Part shown: positions 37,213 through 49,923 of the stretch, one piece after another | How the letters are laid out: each line of letters begins with the position of its first letter | Position numbering within the stretch: position 1 is the stretch's first letter | Assembly: GCF_000801105.2 (NCBI RefSeq) | Contig: NC_079516.1 | Location: 19,126,998 to 19,190,997, forward strand | DNA from: Raphanus sativus | Taxonomy: Eukaryota; Streptophyta; Magnoliopsida; Brassicales; Brassicaceae | Direction: 5' to 3' | Length of the DNA stretch: 64,000 nucleotides | Program-made: the position numbers and the translations under genes | Notes under the pieces: generated by a model | The model's database searches: none | What the model was told of the DNA's origin: nothing | Seen by the model: only the letters and a program-made list of their open reading frames with translations

Positions 37213-37339
37213 TTAACGATTGGGTTTCAAACTGAAATTTTAAAAGGGCCAGGCCCAAATGGAACAAACTCATTACCAATACATCCATACAACAGCCCGA
37301 AAGCAAAAAAAAACAAGCCTGTAATAGGCGACTAAACAT

Positions 37340-37847
37340 TTAGGCCTTAAAGCCCATCCGAAAGAAGCGGCGCCATTCTCCACACGCGTCCGAGATTGAT
37401 GCAAAAATATGTCCACGTGTCCACCTCCACCTCCACGCAAGACACACGTCATTTCATCTTCACATCGAAACTGTAAAAACGCCGGTGAAGACTTTCGGTC
37501 GCCGGTTCCCGTCTTCCACTCGAACCAAATCAGAGAAACTTTACTCCGCCCTCATTGCCGACAACAACCCACCTCCAACGACAGTATTGGAAGTATAGGA
37601 TTCCCTCAGGCATATATTGCCAGCTAAAGACCACCGCTAAAAAAACGACACTTCACCGGCCCACTCTTTTGGCATGCGTCAATAACGCATCCAACTTCAT
37701 CAATACCACCACTTCCACGGAGAGCATCATCGATTGAAATCGAGAGCTCATCCTGGATAAGTCTTCGAAGACGTCAGGGAACCACCGAAAGCCGGCCATC
37801 AACACCATAGAGAAGGCGACGACGCCAGGGGAAAACCGGACGATCAC
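37340..37847. other. GC-richer gene-like fragment, unidentified
   Basis: Higher GC with codon-like composition and a G-box core (CCACGTGTCC, 37411-37420). A 64-codon minus frame (37653-37847) contains EDLSRMSSRFQSMML. No start, splice sites or family could be supported; possibly a captured gene fragment. It is interrupted at 37848 by an hAT MITE. Confidence 0.3.
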
Positions 37848-38045
37848 CAGTGGCGGTCCCAGGAAAAAAAATGACTGGGTTCAAAGTGCCTTTGGGAGGG
37901 TTTGAACCTAAGATCTGTGGATTCACTAAGGGAGTTTTAACCAAATTTGTCATAGAGTTTTTATGTTTTATCTTAAAAACTTTTATTTATTCTATTTTTT
38001 GTGGTGTCAATTGAAACCACTTACCTCTGAGTGGGTTCGCTCTTG
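37848..38045. mobile_element. hAT miniature element (198 bp), CAGNGGCG family
   Basis: Starts CAGTGGCGGTCCCAG and ends GGGTTCGCTCTTG, flanked by a perfect 8-bp duplication ACGATCAC (37840-37847 and 38046-38053). It contains GAGGGTTTGAACCT, a B-box-like palindrome shared with related elements here. Confidence 0.85.
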
Positions 38046-38053
38046 ACGATCAC

Positions 38054-38900
38054 CATAGGATAAGCACACCACCGGTGTCCAAAAGTCGGTTAACACCAGA
38101 GTCAAATAACTGTTTTCTTAGGATTGTAGACAGTCAAAAGCATATCCATGAAAGAAAAAAAGTCACCGAATATTACCTCAAAATTCAAAATTATTGCTTG
38201 ACAATTTTGTTTTTTTTTTTGGTCAAAGACAATTTTGACAATTTTGTTCTATAAGAAGAAATCACGCCTTTAAACAATGCTATAAATTATGCTGCACAAC
38301 TCACGGCGTTCGAACATTGATTGGATATGACTAGAGGTGGTTATTTATCCTTTTGACATTTTTCATTTGACCTTGCAGATTAACTTTCAGTGTTCCCATC
38401 CAAAATCGCGAACCATCAAACTAAAAATTTATCATCAGGTGCATTTTGAATAAGTATTAGAACACTGCTTTTTTAAAACAAAACCACTGCTGAAAACATT
38501 TGTTTTTCTCAAAATAGTCTGATCGGGATTGTTAGTTAAAAAAAGGTCAAAGGTGGTTAGTTGATTAAAAGAGAGCCGTTGGAAAAAAGTGAAAAAGTAA
38601 AAGTGAACTTGTGGTTCCAAATGCTAAAATCAGTACAAATAGTGCAGATCATATAGATCAGATAGAACAATTGCATATCAAACATGTCGTGCATGAGAGA
38701 AGATACAGATCAAGCAGATCATGCAACAAATCAAACAGATCAAACAATTATTATAGGTTTGAATAATAAAATAATTCAAATAAAAATAAATTATATGTTC
38801 AAATAATAAAAACTACATTAAAATATAACAAATATAATATAAAAATATAATACATAAACAACAATAAATCTTGCACTAAAACCATGTTAGTGCAATTTTG

Positions 38901-38948
<48 letters not shown>

Positions 38949-40555
38949 ACTAGTATACATATTTAAATAATATAACCATATTTTCATAATACATATTATA
39001 ATTAAACATGTATTATATAAATATAATAATTTAAATAAATATAAAATTATATAACAAAAATAGAAGAGAACTACATAGCCAATGATAATTTTATATTGTT
39101 AAAGTTGTAAATAAAATATGATGAAAATATTGTATTTATTGAAGTAGATAAATATATTTTAAAATTGAATATTTGCAGATCTCCTACAAACATCAGCAAA
39201 TGTTAAAGGGTGAGATCTACATACAAATCTCATGTTTTTCTATGAAAAATACTGAACTGCATGCAAATATCCCGCTAACTATATTTTAAAAATAGAAAGA
39301 CGTAAATGACGATTTAAGTACGTGAAAACTGATTGTGCGGGAGAACTGCAGTTGTTCTACCCCTCTATTCAAACACAGAAATAATTGGTTCCCATGTGGC
39401 ATGCTTCTCTTTATGTCCTAATAAAAAAATTATATTTTCTTGTTAAAGTAATTGAGTGTATATTTTGAGCCAATCTCGCCACGAATTTCTACCAAAGTTA
39501 AAGTCCGTAATTAACTCAGGTCATCATTATGTTTTTCACTTAATGGTGCTTCTTGAAAAGGTGACTAAAATCATAAGGGATCCTCCTCAGTCCTCACAGA
39601 TAATGGCAATAATGGATGTCCTCTATAAGAAGACAACAGAGGTTGTTACTTACCTTGCATTTCATTTTTGACAAAAATATATACTCACTTACCCTCCATC
39701 ACATTATTGACAAAACACTCCACAATACTCACTTAATTCCTAAATTCGCACTAATTTGTTAGATTGGATATTTGGATGGTTATTTCCACATATATAGACG
39801 GTACCATACCATTACAATTGTTTGAAATGTTTAGATTTTCAAATGTTATCGATAACAAGACGTAAACAACATGAATTATAGATTTGATGCCCAAAATTTT
39901 TGAATAAAAGATTTTGAGATGAATGGTGTTTAGTAACTGTTGCGGGTCGGAATATCTCTCTAATTAACGTAATACTTTTGGTAGGCCAATCTACATGGAA
40001 TACGGAAATAAACTTCTTGATATACTGCCTTGATCTGCAATATAATATACATTCTCGTCATCGAGCATATGTGATGAAATATAAAACAATATGTTGAGTA
40101 AATAACCAAGTCTACAGTTCCTTTACGTGTAGCTGATCATCATGGTATGTGAAACTATACTGGTCATAAACTATATGTAATGTAGCCTAAAAGGCTAAAA
40201 CATAATCAATGAACTCAACACATATCAGACAATATGATTAGTAGCAATCAGGGGCGGAATCTAGTAAAGAAAGGTTTGGATGCACTTGCCCCCATTAAAC
40301 TTTGTAATACTATTTGTTAAAGTAAATTCCGGTTGATTGAAGAGACTAAAGCAAATGATTAGGATTATCTTAATTTGCTATAAAGATGCTAAAGTATCAG
40401 AACCTAATTAATCTTACATTTTTACACGACAACATCTCTAAAAAATTTACTTTTATGATCTTAAATATAGGTTGATAGATATGTTACTACTTGTAATTTA
40501 GTAAATTCACAAGAAAGTGATGGGTAAAATTGTCAAATAAACTTTATGCTTAAGG
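38054..40555. other. AT-rich intergenic stretch with AT microsatellite
   Basis: Includes an (AT)n run of about 40 bp at 38906-38946 and a short plus-strand frame at 39456-39671 of unknown meaning. A possible partial hAT end (CAGGGGCGGAATCTAG) lies at 40250-40265 without a partner. No gene is supported. Confidence 0.4.
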
Positions 40556-40646
40556 CCTACATAAACAGCCAACCATTCAACTAAAATCTTTACCGGAGCA
40601 AGAAGAAAAGAAAACCAAAGAAACTTAAAAAAAAACAGTGAACATA

Positions 40647-41273
40647 ATGGGAAGCAAAAATCTTACGGCGACGTTGCTCCTCTTCACCACCTTTCTCTTC
40701 ATTTCCCGATCAACCTCAGCCGTTCATTCTCCTCCACGACTAAACGCAACAACCAACGATCTAACTTTCATCCGAACAAGCTGCAACGCAACTCTATATG
40801 CAGACCTCTGCTTCAACTCTCTCGCTGGCTACGCCTCTGCCGTTCAAAACAATCCGGCTAGGCTAGCCAAACTAGCTATCGGAGTAACCATTTCAAAAGC
40901 TAAATCAACGGCTCTTTTTCTTACCAAGTTCTCGCACTCCGCTACCAAAGCCAAAGACTGTGCTTCTTACCTTAAAGACGCACTCGACGAGATGAGAGAT
41001 TCTCTCCGAACACTACGCAACATTAGCCGCGGAGTAGGCATTGATTCGGCAGCTCCGTCATCGGTGGAGATGTTTAGATTCAAGATGAGTGACGTGCAGA
41101 CGTATATGAGTGCAGCTTTGACGTATGAGGATACTTGTACGGACGAATATGATGAAACGGATGAAGTTGGAGGGACTAAGACGGCTGTTTATGATCGGGT
41201 GAACAATCTGAAGAGGTTAACTAGTAATGCTCTTGCGCTTGTTAATAGTTATGCCAACAATGGAGCTCCATGA
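40647..41273 (+). CDS. Pectin methylesterase/invertase inhibitor (PMEI) domain protein
   Basis: Single-exon gene, 208 aa. Binds and inhibits pectin methylesterase (or acid invertase) in the cell wall, stabilising methyl-esterified pectin. Start chosen at the first ATG (40647); a signal peptide (LTATLLLFTTFLFISRSTSA) is followed by the inhibitor domain. The hallmark first Cys pair reads FIRTSCNATLYADLCFNSLA. The later blocks DALDEMRDSLRTLRNI and MSAALTYEDTCTDEYDE match the helix-bundle core, including the third and fourth conserved cysteines (KDCASYL and EDTCTDEY). The length is typical. A TATA-like ACATAAACAG lies about 90 bp upstream. PMEIs cannot be told from invertase inhibitors by these motifs alone. 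Confidence 0.92.
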   Translation: MGSKNLTATLLLFTTFLFISRSTSAVHSPPRLNATTNDLTFIRTSCNATLYADLCFNSLAGYASAVQNNPARLAKLAIGVTISKAKSTALFLTKFSHSATKAKDCASYLKDALDEMRDSLRTLRNISRGVGIDSAAPSSVEMFRFKMSDVQTYMSAALTYEDTCTDEYDETDEVGGTKTAVYDRVNNLKRLTSNALALVNSYANNGAP

Positions 41274-43757
41274 GATAAGATCATGAAATAAGCTCATGAA
41301 AGAGTTTTCTTAACCTTTTATTTAAATGTTTCTTCTGTTATTTTTTTACTTTGTTAAATATTTATTTTGATAATATGGTATATTATGGATTTTAACCTTT
41401 TAATTTTAAATATATCATAGTTGAATTCGGTGTGGGTTTGTATATATACATGTTATATTGCCAGATATTTCGTGTGGTTTATTAGGCGATCTTAGCTATT
41501 GAAAATGGAATCTATGGATATATATATATGGTCAAAATAAATAAGAACTTACAATCGCAGTTTGAAACTATAACAATAAAGTTGGGAAATCTGCATTTTC
41601 CTGCGTCCACATCAGCACAGAAGAGGGTGCATTTTCCGCCACGTGGCTACTCTCGGCAAAGGCTATTCCATCGTTAATGTATCCCAAATGGGCTGACTTA
41701 TTTTTCTAAACATTTTAATCTGAATTAAGAGTTCTACTGGGCCGACAACATATCGGGCCCAATACTTAATCTCACATTCGGTTGTCGTAATCCATACTAA
41801 TAAATCTCTATAAATGATCCCACCCGCTGAATATCCTCAATCTTTCTTCTAAGCAGCTCAACCGTCGAAACCAAGTATCATCCGAGACTGTTGGTTTATA
41901 TCACCCAGACAGCCGATTCACCATGAGTAACGTCTTTCCATTCATTCAATCCAACCCTATAATGATCGCATTTATACCATTCCTCCACTCTTTTGCATTC
42001 ATTATCTTACCAACTCCTCCAACGGAAAGTAGAAAACCTTTACCTATAAATACCATCGCTGGCTCCGATGAAAATCACCAATCTTACCAAATCATTTGAT
42101 ACTTTCTTTTCTAAGCCCAGATATCTACGATGGCCAAAACATGCTTATTTCCACTGATTTCAAAGCCGACAGTTGTGTAAAAAGCCCATCAAGGTGCGTC
42201 TGCTCAGGTTCTGGAAGAACATACTGTGAAAAAAAAACTCATGGGAATGGAGACGCTCTTCCTGGACGAACAGGTAACTCCGGTGACGTTACACAGTTTC
42301 TGATTACAAATTTGTGATGAATTGATCCCACCGACCTCATGGTTTCATGTTTATCTCTTCAAACAGGTCACGCTTATCCAAGGTTCCATCAAATCCCACA
42401 CTTATACAAGGTTCCGTCAAATCCCACGCTTATCCAAGGTTCCGTCAAATCCCACAGATTGAACACTTTTTCAGGACCTGCTCAAGGAAGGTTCAATCTC
42501 TCGATAAGTGGGTTTGACGTTGTAATGGAGCAACAATAACTTCAAACTTTATAACTCCCCTCTTCCCATACGCTTCAATGAGCTAACTGCATTCGAAGAG
42601 ACACAGTTGCGGACACTGCCAAGCTGCTCCTAGAAACTTAGGCCCTGTCAATTCGCATGAACCATGTAAATACAATGATTTATTCAATCTTTTTATGATA
42701 TCTAAACACAAAACTATCATGGTACAATTGGAACCTAGAGCCAAAACAATAAACTAACAGATACTTTGGAAATATGGTAATGAACTGCGGAAAAATCAAG
42801 ACTAAGATCTTGGACTAAAAATGCTATGGACTAGACAATAAATTATCAGACCGCAAGTATAATGCTTATTTTCTTAGAACTTACATTAATGAGTTTATAT
42901 CTAGACATCTATGGACGTCATATGAAGATTTATGCAACAATGACATCTAAGTTCTTGGACATAGTACTCAAGAGGTAACAAATCATCAATGCTGTTTTCT
43001 TTTCAACAAATACCACCTCAGAACTATAGCGAACTGTATACGAAAGCATTAGACAAAGTCTCACTATTACATTGTGGAATATTTGCATGTTGAAAACAGA
43101 AGTTAAGCGGAGTAAGTACAATAATTAGTGGTTTAATCTATGGGCAGTTTAACGACAACGAAAAGTACAATAATTAGTGGTTTAATCATATGGGCAGTTT
43201 AACAACAACAACAAAAAGTACAAGAATTAGTAATGCAGTTTTGAAAGAATCTAACCATAATCGGATACAAAATGCAACGACCACAACCAAAGATTGGCCC
43301 ATCCTCTAACTACATTCAAAAAACAGCACGTGCACTATTGGAAATGATCAAGCACTATCAGATTCGAATTGTTGGTTTTTCCATCAGCAAGCTAAAGGCT
43401 TTAAACATGACCTCTCGAGTTTATTTGATTTCAAAAATATCATTTACAGCAGGTAGCTAATTGAGCTTGTGTCTCTCTTATTACCAATCTAACACCAAAC
43501 AATCACCCCAAACATGATATGAGTCATTGTTATATTCCTCACCTAACATAGATTAGACATTAGACAAAATCTACAGGAAGAGACATAACACATAATTATC
43601 AAAATCCAATAAGAAACCAACCTTGATTAACCCATGTTGATGTTCCTGTGAAGAACTCTACCGTGACCAGTAACTCCGTCGTTAATCAGCTCTCTCAAAT
43701 CCAAACTCTTCGCCTACTCCTCTTTTTCTTCCTTCTTCTTATCTGGACTCAGTAACA
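41274..43757. other. Intergenic stretch with degenerate gene-like pieces
   Basis: After the PMEI 3' region, 41580-42560 is less AT-rich with a TATAAATGATCC motif near 41810 and a short unrecognised frame at 42096-42317. A three-copy 28-bp repeat lies at 42373-42456. 43640-43740 is again gene-like but unassigned. Confidence 0.35.
42373..42456. repeat. 28-bp minisatellite, three copies
   Basis: Three head-to-tail copies of CTTATCCAAGGTTCCGTCAA plus ATCCCACA, at 42373-42400, 42401-42428 and 42429-42456, with one or two differences each. Confidence 0.92.
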
Positions 43758-44024
43758 ATATGATTGTAGTATTTGTTTTTCTTAATAGGGGGAGAAAGTA
43801 ACATAACAACTAAGAACAGACTATGTTGTTACACCAAAAAGAAACTGCTAGATGTGTTCACAATGAAAACAAAAACAGCAACAATGAACCACTAAAACAT
43901 AAGAAAATGATGTCAGTAGACACCATAAAGTGAATGATAAAGAGGAAACACATGATAGTGTTGGGGTGAATTTTATTATTTGGTTTAAAAAACTTTTGAA
44001 TAAAAAACATTGCTAGAGACACTT

Positions 44025-44388
44025 GGGGTGTATTCAACCGAGAGTTTCAGGTGATTTGTATTAAAATGACAAATTCACTGTTATTCAAACATGAATTCTA
44101 AAAACTCATTTAAAATCCACTGTTATTGAACTTGACATTTCGTAAAGTACTCTGAAATCCACTGTTATTGAAAATATTTTAAGTTGTGGGATTTTAAAGT
44201 TTTGAGGTGATTTTAGGGTGTTTGGGTGGAGTTTCTTAGTTAAAAAAAATAAAACTCAAATCTCATTGTTTTAGGTGATATTCTAGAGTAGTTTAATAAA
44301 AATCACTTAAATCTCTGCAACTTATTAAAATCATCTAAAACTCCATTAAAAATCAAATCACATCAAATGTTAAATTGAATACATCCCC
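44025..44388. mobile_element. PIF/Harbinger-type MITE (364 bp)
   Basis: Ends are GGGGTGTATTCAA and TTGAATACATCCCC. It is flanked by CTT on both sides (44022-44024 and 44389-44391), while copy B has a single CTT at 47033-47035. The 3-bp target and the GGGGTGTATTCAA terminus point to a Harbinger-type miniature element. Confidence 0.85.
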
Positions 44389-44430
44389 CTTATAATCACG
44401 AATCATAAAATATATTCAGATATATTACAA

Positions 44431-45303
44431 TTTATACTATTAAAGTACAAGCACATTTGGATTTTTACTCTTTTTACCCTTACTAAGGAGCATTTCCTTT
44501 GTATTCATTAAGGGTATTCTGGACGTTTTACGCCAGTTTCTTCTTAATTATTTTTTGGTTTGTCATTAATCACCGGTTTCCTAATTTAATTTCGGTCTGT
44601 GATTATTTCTCTGTTTGATACTGCATCGATTATCTATATTATTAAAGTACAAGCACATTTGGATTTTTACTCTTTTTACCCCTACTAAGGAGCCTTCCTT
44701 TGTATTCATTAAGGGTATTCTGGACGTTTTACGCCAGTTTCTTCTTAATTATTTTTTGGTTTGTCATTAATCACCGGTTTCCTAATTTAATTTCGTTCTG
44801 CGATTATTTCTCTGTTTGATACTGTATCGATTATTTCCATGTTTGATACTGTCATTAACCACCGGTTTTCTAATTCTAAAATTATTAATTTTGAGAACAA
44901 TCATTATCATTTAAAACGATTTTGAAAAATATAAATATATTTTAAACAAATTTCCAACTTATGATCACCGAATTTGTCTTATCATTAGAAAGAAATCACA
45001 ATATTAAAAAATACCGGGTTACCAACCGGTAATTCGTTCAACCGCAGGTCCGAGTCGGGTTTCAAAACACTGATCAAAACTATAAAACTGTTATATTTAT
45101 TTATATTTAAAATATCTAATTCAAAATCAAAAACCTAAAAATACATGTACTATATAGTTTTAACCGAACATAAACCCGGATATAAAACACATATATGCGA
45201 CGGGTTATATAAATGCATATACAAGACGGATTATATAAATGTGATTATATAAAAAAATTACCAAACATAAACCCGCGCTTTGAAAGCGCGGGTCTAAATC
45301 TAG
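44431..45303 (+). mobile_element. Non-autonomous Helitron (873 bp) with confirmed empty site
   Basis: Starts TTTATACTATTAAAGTACAA (a variant of the usual TCTATACTATTAAAG) and ends with a perfect 11-bp-arm hairpin ACCCGCGCTTT-G-AAAGCGCGGGT (45271-45293), then CTAAATCTAG. It sits between A and T. The empty site ACAA|TTAACT is seen in copy B at 47074/47075 with no duplication, exactly as expected for a Helitron. The first ~200 bp are present twice in tandem (44435 and 44637), the second copy with the standard TC-TATATTATTAAAG start. Confidence 0.9.
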
Positions 45304-45673
45304 TTAACTATAAAACTCTAGCATACAATTAAAAAATACTAATAAAATACTACATATATAATCTCATGCGAGATAACAAAAAATTAAAAATAATAATCTC
45401 ATGCAAAAATATAACACAAAAGAACATATTCCCACTAAAAATAAAACTCGAAAAAATACTGAAAATAAAATAGTATAATGTCATAAAATTTAGTTGATAA
45501 GAAACAAAAATCAAAACATGCAAAAAGTTGTAAGAAAATGCCAAATGTTAATAAAATAAATATATAAACTAATTAGAAAATAAATTATATTTATTATACT
45601 TAATTTACAGTAAATTTAAAATATTTTGTAAAACTAAAATATATTTCAATATAAAATAATTTTAATGTAAATT

Positions 45674-45703
45674 CACCCGCCCGTAGGGCGGACCGACCAC
45701 TAG
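45674..45703 (+). mobile_element. Helitron 3' terminus in copy A
   Basis: Hairpin CCGCCC-GTA-GGGCGG followed by ACCGACCACTAG and T. The 5' end was not located. Confidence 0.65.
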
Positions 45704-45708
45704 TGTAC

Positions 45709-46768
45709 AATAAAGCTAGCCCCTCAAGAATTTTACGGGCCTTGGAAAAAAGTTAGACCCTTAAAACTAATCTTAATTAAAAGTTTCTAATATTTTGTTA
45801 ATTGGTAGAAGAATTCTCGAGGAGTTGTAAAAATTATAGATTCCACTAAAGCATTTCTAAAATATTAATAAAATCTATTGTTAAATTCCATTGAGAGATT
45901 TTTAGTTCAAAAATCTTTAGTTATTGAAAAACCTTTGGGGTGGAGGATTATTGAGAGATGGATTTTTAAAGAATTGAAGAATTTAAAAATTCCATTGTTA
46001 TTGGTAATATGATTCTTAGATTTCTAAAAGGTCTTGTGTTATTGGTGTGGTAATTTTAGAATTCCATATAAATCTTTTGTTATTAAAGAAGTTGAGTATT
46101 TTATAATTTTGTAATTCTATCAAACTATGGTGTTATTGGAACAATGATTCATTACATTTTAACTCATTTCTCATAACTTTCAAAATATTAGAGGTAACCC
46201 ATGTATTTAAAGTTGAGATGACAAAAACAATATATACCTTTTAGAAAAACTTTCATATGTGAGAGGCACCACCACGTTTTGGTTTTTCTATGAATAACAA
46301 TCATGTTTCTCAAAATCAATATTTCTTTATCATACATACCTTATTCATTTATTCATACGTGAGAGGCACCCAGAATTTTGTTATTCATAGAAAAATTATG
46401 AAAAAAATTTCAGTCACACAACACACAAAAAATGATAAATCCAGAAAATAACACCACTACACATGAAAAAATAAGTTATAAGTCATTGACAAAACTAGAA
46501 GTATATAAACTATTTTATTATCTCACCATTAACTATTTTATTGATATATCTCACCATTCAACATACCATATTTTGCATATAGTATATGGAAAACCAATAA
46601 ATATTAGTAGACAAAAGTTAACATAAGTTCCAATAAATCATCGCCAATCAAGCCCAAAATATGGATTCTATAAATATGGGAAGACATTGTTAGAATCAAT
46701 GAAAATCTTTGCACAATTAAAATCCTTTTGACTTTTGAAATCAGTGTGAATTAGTTTTCCACTAAACT
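45709..46768. other. AT-rich spacer between duplication copies
   Basis: Contains repeated phrases such as TTATTGGTAATATG and GTGTTATTGG (45890-46150) that look like internal sequence of a decayed MITE, and a two-copy motif CATACGTGAGAGGCACC / CATATGTGAGAGGCACC (46253 and 46354). No gene. Confidence 0.45.
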
Positions 46769-47479
46769 ATATGATTGTAGTATTTGTTTTTCTTAATAGG
46801 GGGAGAAAGTAACATAACAACTAAGAACAGACTATGTTGTTACACCAAAAAGAAACTGCTAGATGTGTTCACAATGAAAACAAAAACAGCAACAATGAAC
46901 CACTAAAACATAAGAAAATGATGTCAGTAGACACCATAAAGTGAATGATAAAGAGGAAACACATGATAGTGTTGGGGTGAATTTTATTATTTGGTTTAAA
47001 AAACTTTTGAATAAAAAACATTGCTAGAGACACTTATAATCACGAATCATAAAATATATTCAGATATATTACAATTAACTATAAAACTCTAGCATACAAT
47101 TAAAAAATACTAATAAAATACTACATATATAATCTCATGCGAGATAACAAAAAATTAAAAATAATAATCTCATGCAAAAATATAACACAAAAGAACATAT
47201 TCCCACTAAAAATAAAACTCGAAAAAATACTGAAAATAAAATAGTATAATGTCATAAAATTTAGTTGATAAGAAACAAAAATCAAAACATGCAAAAAGTT
47301 GTAAGAAAATGCCAAATGTTAATAAAATAAATATATAAACTAATTAGAAAATAAATTATATTTATTATACTTAATTTACAGTAAATTTAAAATATTTTGT
47401 AAAACTAAAATATATTTTAATATAAAATAATTTTAATGTAAATTCACCCGCCCGTAGGGCGGGCCGACCACTAGTGTAC
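46769..47479. repeat. Local duplication, copy B (empty-site version)
   Basis: Near-identical to copy A but lacks the MITE and the Helitron. It ends with the Helitron-type hairpin CCCGCCC-GTA-GGGCGGG (47447-47463) and CCGACCACTAG at 47474. Confidence 0.9.
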
Positions 47480-47786
47480 CCCCCTCCCTACATTTTATTG
47501 ATTTAGTAACTCTATTAAAAATCATGTTATGTGTATCCATAAGATTTTCAAAATCTATATAATAGAAACACCCACATACAAACACACAACAAAATAACTA
47601 CAAAACTATATGAAAACTGATCGAATATAAAATATTAATCCAACACAAGAGCATATATTTTTTAATAATTAAATCAAAGTAACAAAACTATATGAGAAAT
47701 GTTGACAAAAATACTTATGTCATTACTTTAATGTTTGTTTGTTGCGATAATTACTTTAATAATTGCCGGTTCCACATTCTTTACAT

Positions 47787-49923
47787 GGTACTGTTATCCA
47801 AGGGTTCATCCCGCCAGGAAGGATTGCTACTTATTTGCGACACGTGTACAAACTCAACAAGTTCTACGGTTCTAAGAGCAAGACTGTGTACCGGGTTGCT
47901 GAGGCAATTGTTACTATAACTTTCTCATGAAACTCTGTCCTCTCTGTTCTTGAGGACTATCTGGCTGTTTTCCCTGAAGATCGGTTCCGGTTCCATAGGC
48001 ACGAAAAATTTGAAGCAGCCTGTGATCTCAAAGGGGATCTTTATGGTAAGATATCACCAGCTTAAAAACGACAACACTGTTTTGCTTGGATATATTTTGA
48101 TCCAATCTTAGATATAAAGTTTTCATTTCATCTTAGAGATGTGGGTTTTGCTACTGGAATGTTGTTGTTTAGTAGATAGAGTACTATTTAGTAGCTTCCA
48201 GTGATTTGCTTACAAGTATACTTCTCAGGTTAAAGTACAAAGCTTTAAGTTATTTTTTTTTTCCTCTTGCAGATTATGTTGATCATATTAAACTCGTGGA
48301 TGGGAAGACTGTCAATGACAGTCTCGTTCTTGACGAAGCCGAGATAGCTTCGAGTCGCCAAGTTTTGCTTCATGTTCAAACCCATGAGTGAGTTATTCCC
48401 TATCTTTTTGTCATATTCTTAGACCATTTCTCTCACCAATTGAGTTTGTGTTATTGCAGTGGACCTGTGATGAAGCTCTACTTATGGAACAAGGCTGCTA
48501 TGGACTTGTGATAAGTTTAAAGCGTCTGGAAGCACTCACACTGTTATTTTACTCACCACTGTAAACCCGAAACGATTTGGAGGTTAGTGTTACCAGCTTA
48601 TGTTTATTGTTGTGAGTAGTTAGATATAAATAGGATGCGTTGAGAACGTAGTTTAGATTGATTAGCTCTAGCGTAAGAATTATTTTCCTTTTAGTAATGT
48701 AACAATTAACCTGTGATTTGTATTATGACATTGGGTATGCTACAGGCGTCCTAGCTCTTGCTTCTATGGCATCATCTCGGGTTTTTCTGGACTGCGATGT
48801 TCAAGCAACCCAGGATTATCTGACTTGGTAAGAATGCCTATGTTGGAACAGAGATCATTACTTTGTCTAACTTATTTTTGTGCAACGTTTTCAGGCTGGG
48901 TTCAAACTTGGATATTGCTAACAGTGTTAACGCAGAGATTGTTACCAAGACTGAGACAGTCATTATAGGGGAACTATTCTCCTACATCAAGCAGGAAAGA
49001 GCCAAGCTAATGAGCTTAACCATTCAAGTTCATTATGAAGAGCTTAGGTATTTATTATATTCCATTCTACAAATTTTGCAGGTTGCTTGGTTTGAGTGCA
49101 CAGCCACTATTGTCCATGGTTCTGCATGGTATTACGTTGCTTGCGGTGGGTGCCATACTAAGGCAACCAAAGGGCCTACCTCACTTATGTGCAAGAAATG
49201 TGGAAAAGCTGAAGTTGCCGGTGTTCCACAGTAAGAAACTTATTGTTCTTATTCCACCAACAGTTTTCTGCATTCTTTTCTAATGTGCTTCCGTGATAGG
49301 TACCTAACGAAGCTATCTGTCTATGGCAACAATTACCAAGCTGTTTTTGTGCTACTTGGCGATGTTGGGGTTGAGTTGACTGGGAAGCAAGCCGCAGAAT
49401 TGGTAAAGATCTACTTTGAGGTAAATTCAAAACTGCCTATCATACATCTTTTTGAGTATTAAGGGTCCATGGATTCATACATATTTTATGAATATGAATT
49501 GGATTCGTACTTAGTTACTGTGACATACCCTCGAAGTTTAGCTTTCAAAAAGACATTCCCTCACAAATATTTAAATTTATGTTAGGCGAATGAAAGCATA
49601 GGAGATGATCACTTAGTCCCAGTGCCTCAAGCTTTGATTGATTTCATTGAAAGACTCGCAAGTTCCTTGTGAAGGTCTCAAGCCACAATTTGACCGACAA
49701 GACCCAATCTCTAACTTTTACAAAGGTTCTCCCTCCTGAAGCTCCAGAATCAGAAGGTGAATTAAATGAGAATGTCATTGTTCCAAATGCGAAGGAAACT
49801 TTGCAGATGGGAAATGCTGAGGGTGGTTCTTCCACTGGCGTAGAAGAATCTGCAGATGGGAGAGTTAAAAGGGGTTCTGATCGTGTTGTGTCGGAAGAAG
49901 CTAAACGTCCAAAATGTGGCTAA
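47787..49923 (+). pseudogene. RPA1-like (replication protein A 70-kDa type) gene, Helitron-associated, broken
   Basis: Exon-like pieces with good splice sites: about 47787-48045, 48273-48387, 48460-48582, 48746-48827, 48895-49006, 49082-49230, 49300-49420, 49586-49923. The translation shows OB-fold segments (DYVDHIKLVDGKTVNDSLVL, ASSRQVLLHVQTH) and a zinc-ribbon with CxxC pairs (YYVACGGCHTKATKG and LMCKKCGKAE). A third OB-like block (YLTKLSVYGNNYQAVFVLLG) and an acidic/basic C-tail follow. Lesions are a stop TGA at 47928, a frameshift near 48508 in the third piece, a lost donor (CT instead of GT) at 49007, and a frameshift near 49655. No N-terminal exon was recognised. RPA1-like genes are carried by plant Helitrons, and a Helitron 3' end lies downstream on the same strand at 50694, so this is probably Helitron cargo rather than the cellular gene. 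Confidence 0.78.

Larger units (their letters stand above)
43758..45708. repeat. Local duplication, copy A (with two later insertions)
   Basis: Outside the insertions at 44025-44388 and 44431-45303, this copy is nearly identical to 46769-47479 in the same order. Both copies end in a Helitron-type hairpin and CTAG followed by TGTAC. Confidence 0.9.

Noticed and set aside
40250..40330. CAGGGGCGGAATC as another hAT miniature
   Set aside because: No matching right end or 8-bp duplication could be found nearby.
45350..45544. Small open frame repeated at 47121-47315
   Set aside because: AT-rich shadow frame inside the duplicated Helitron-related segment; the duplication explains its repetition.
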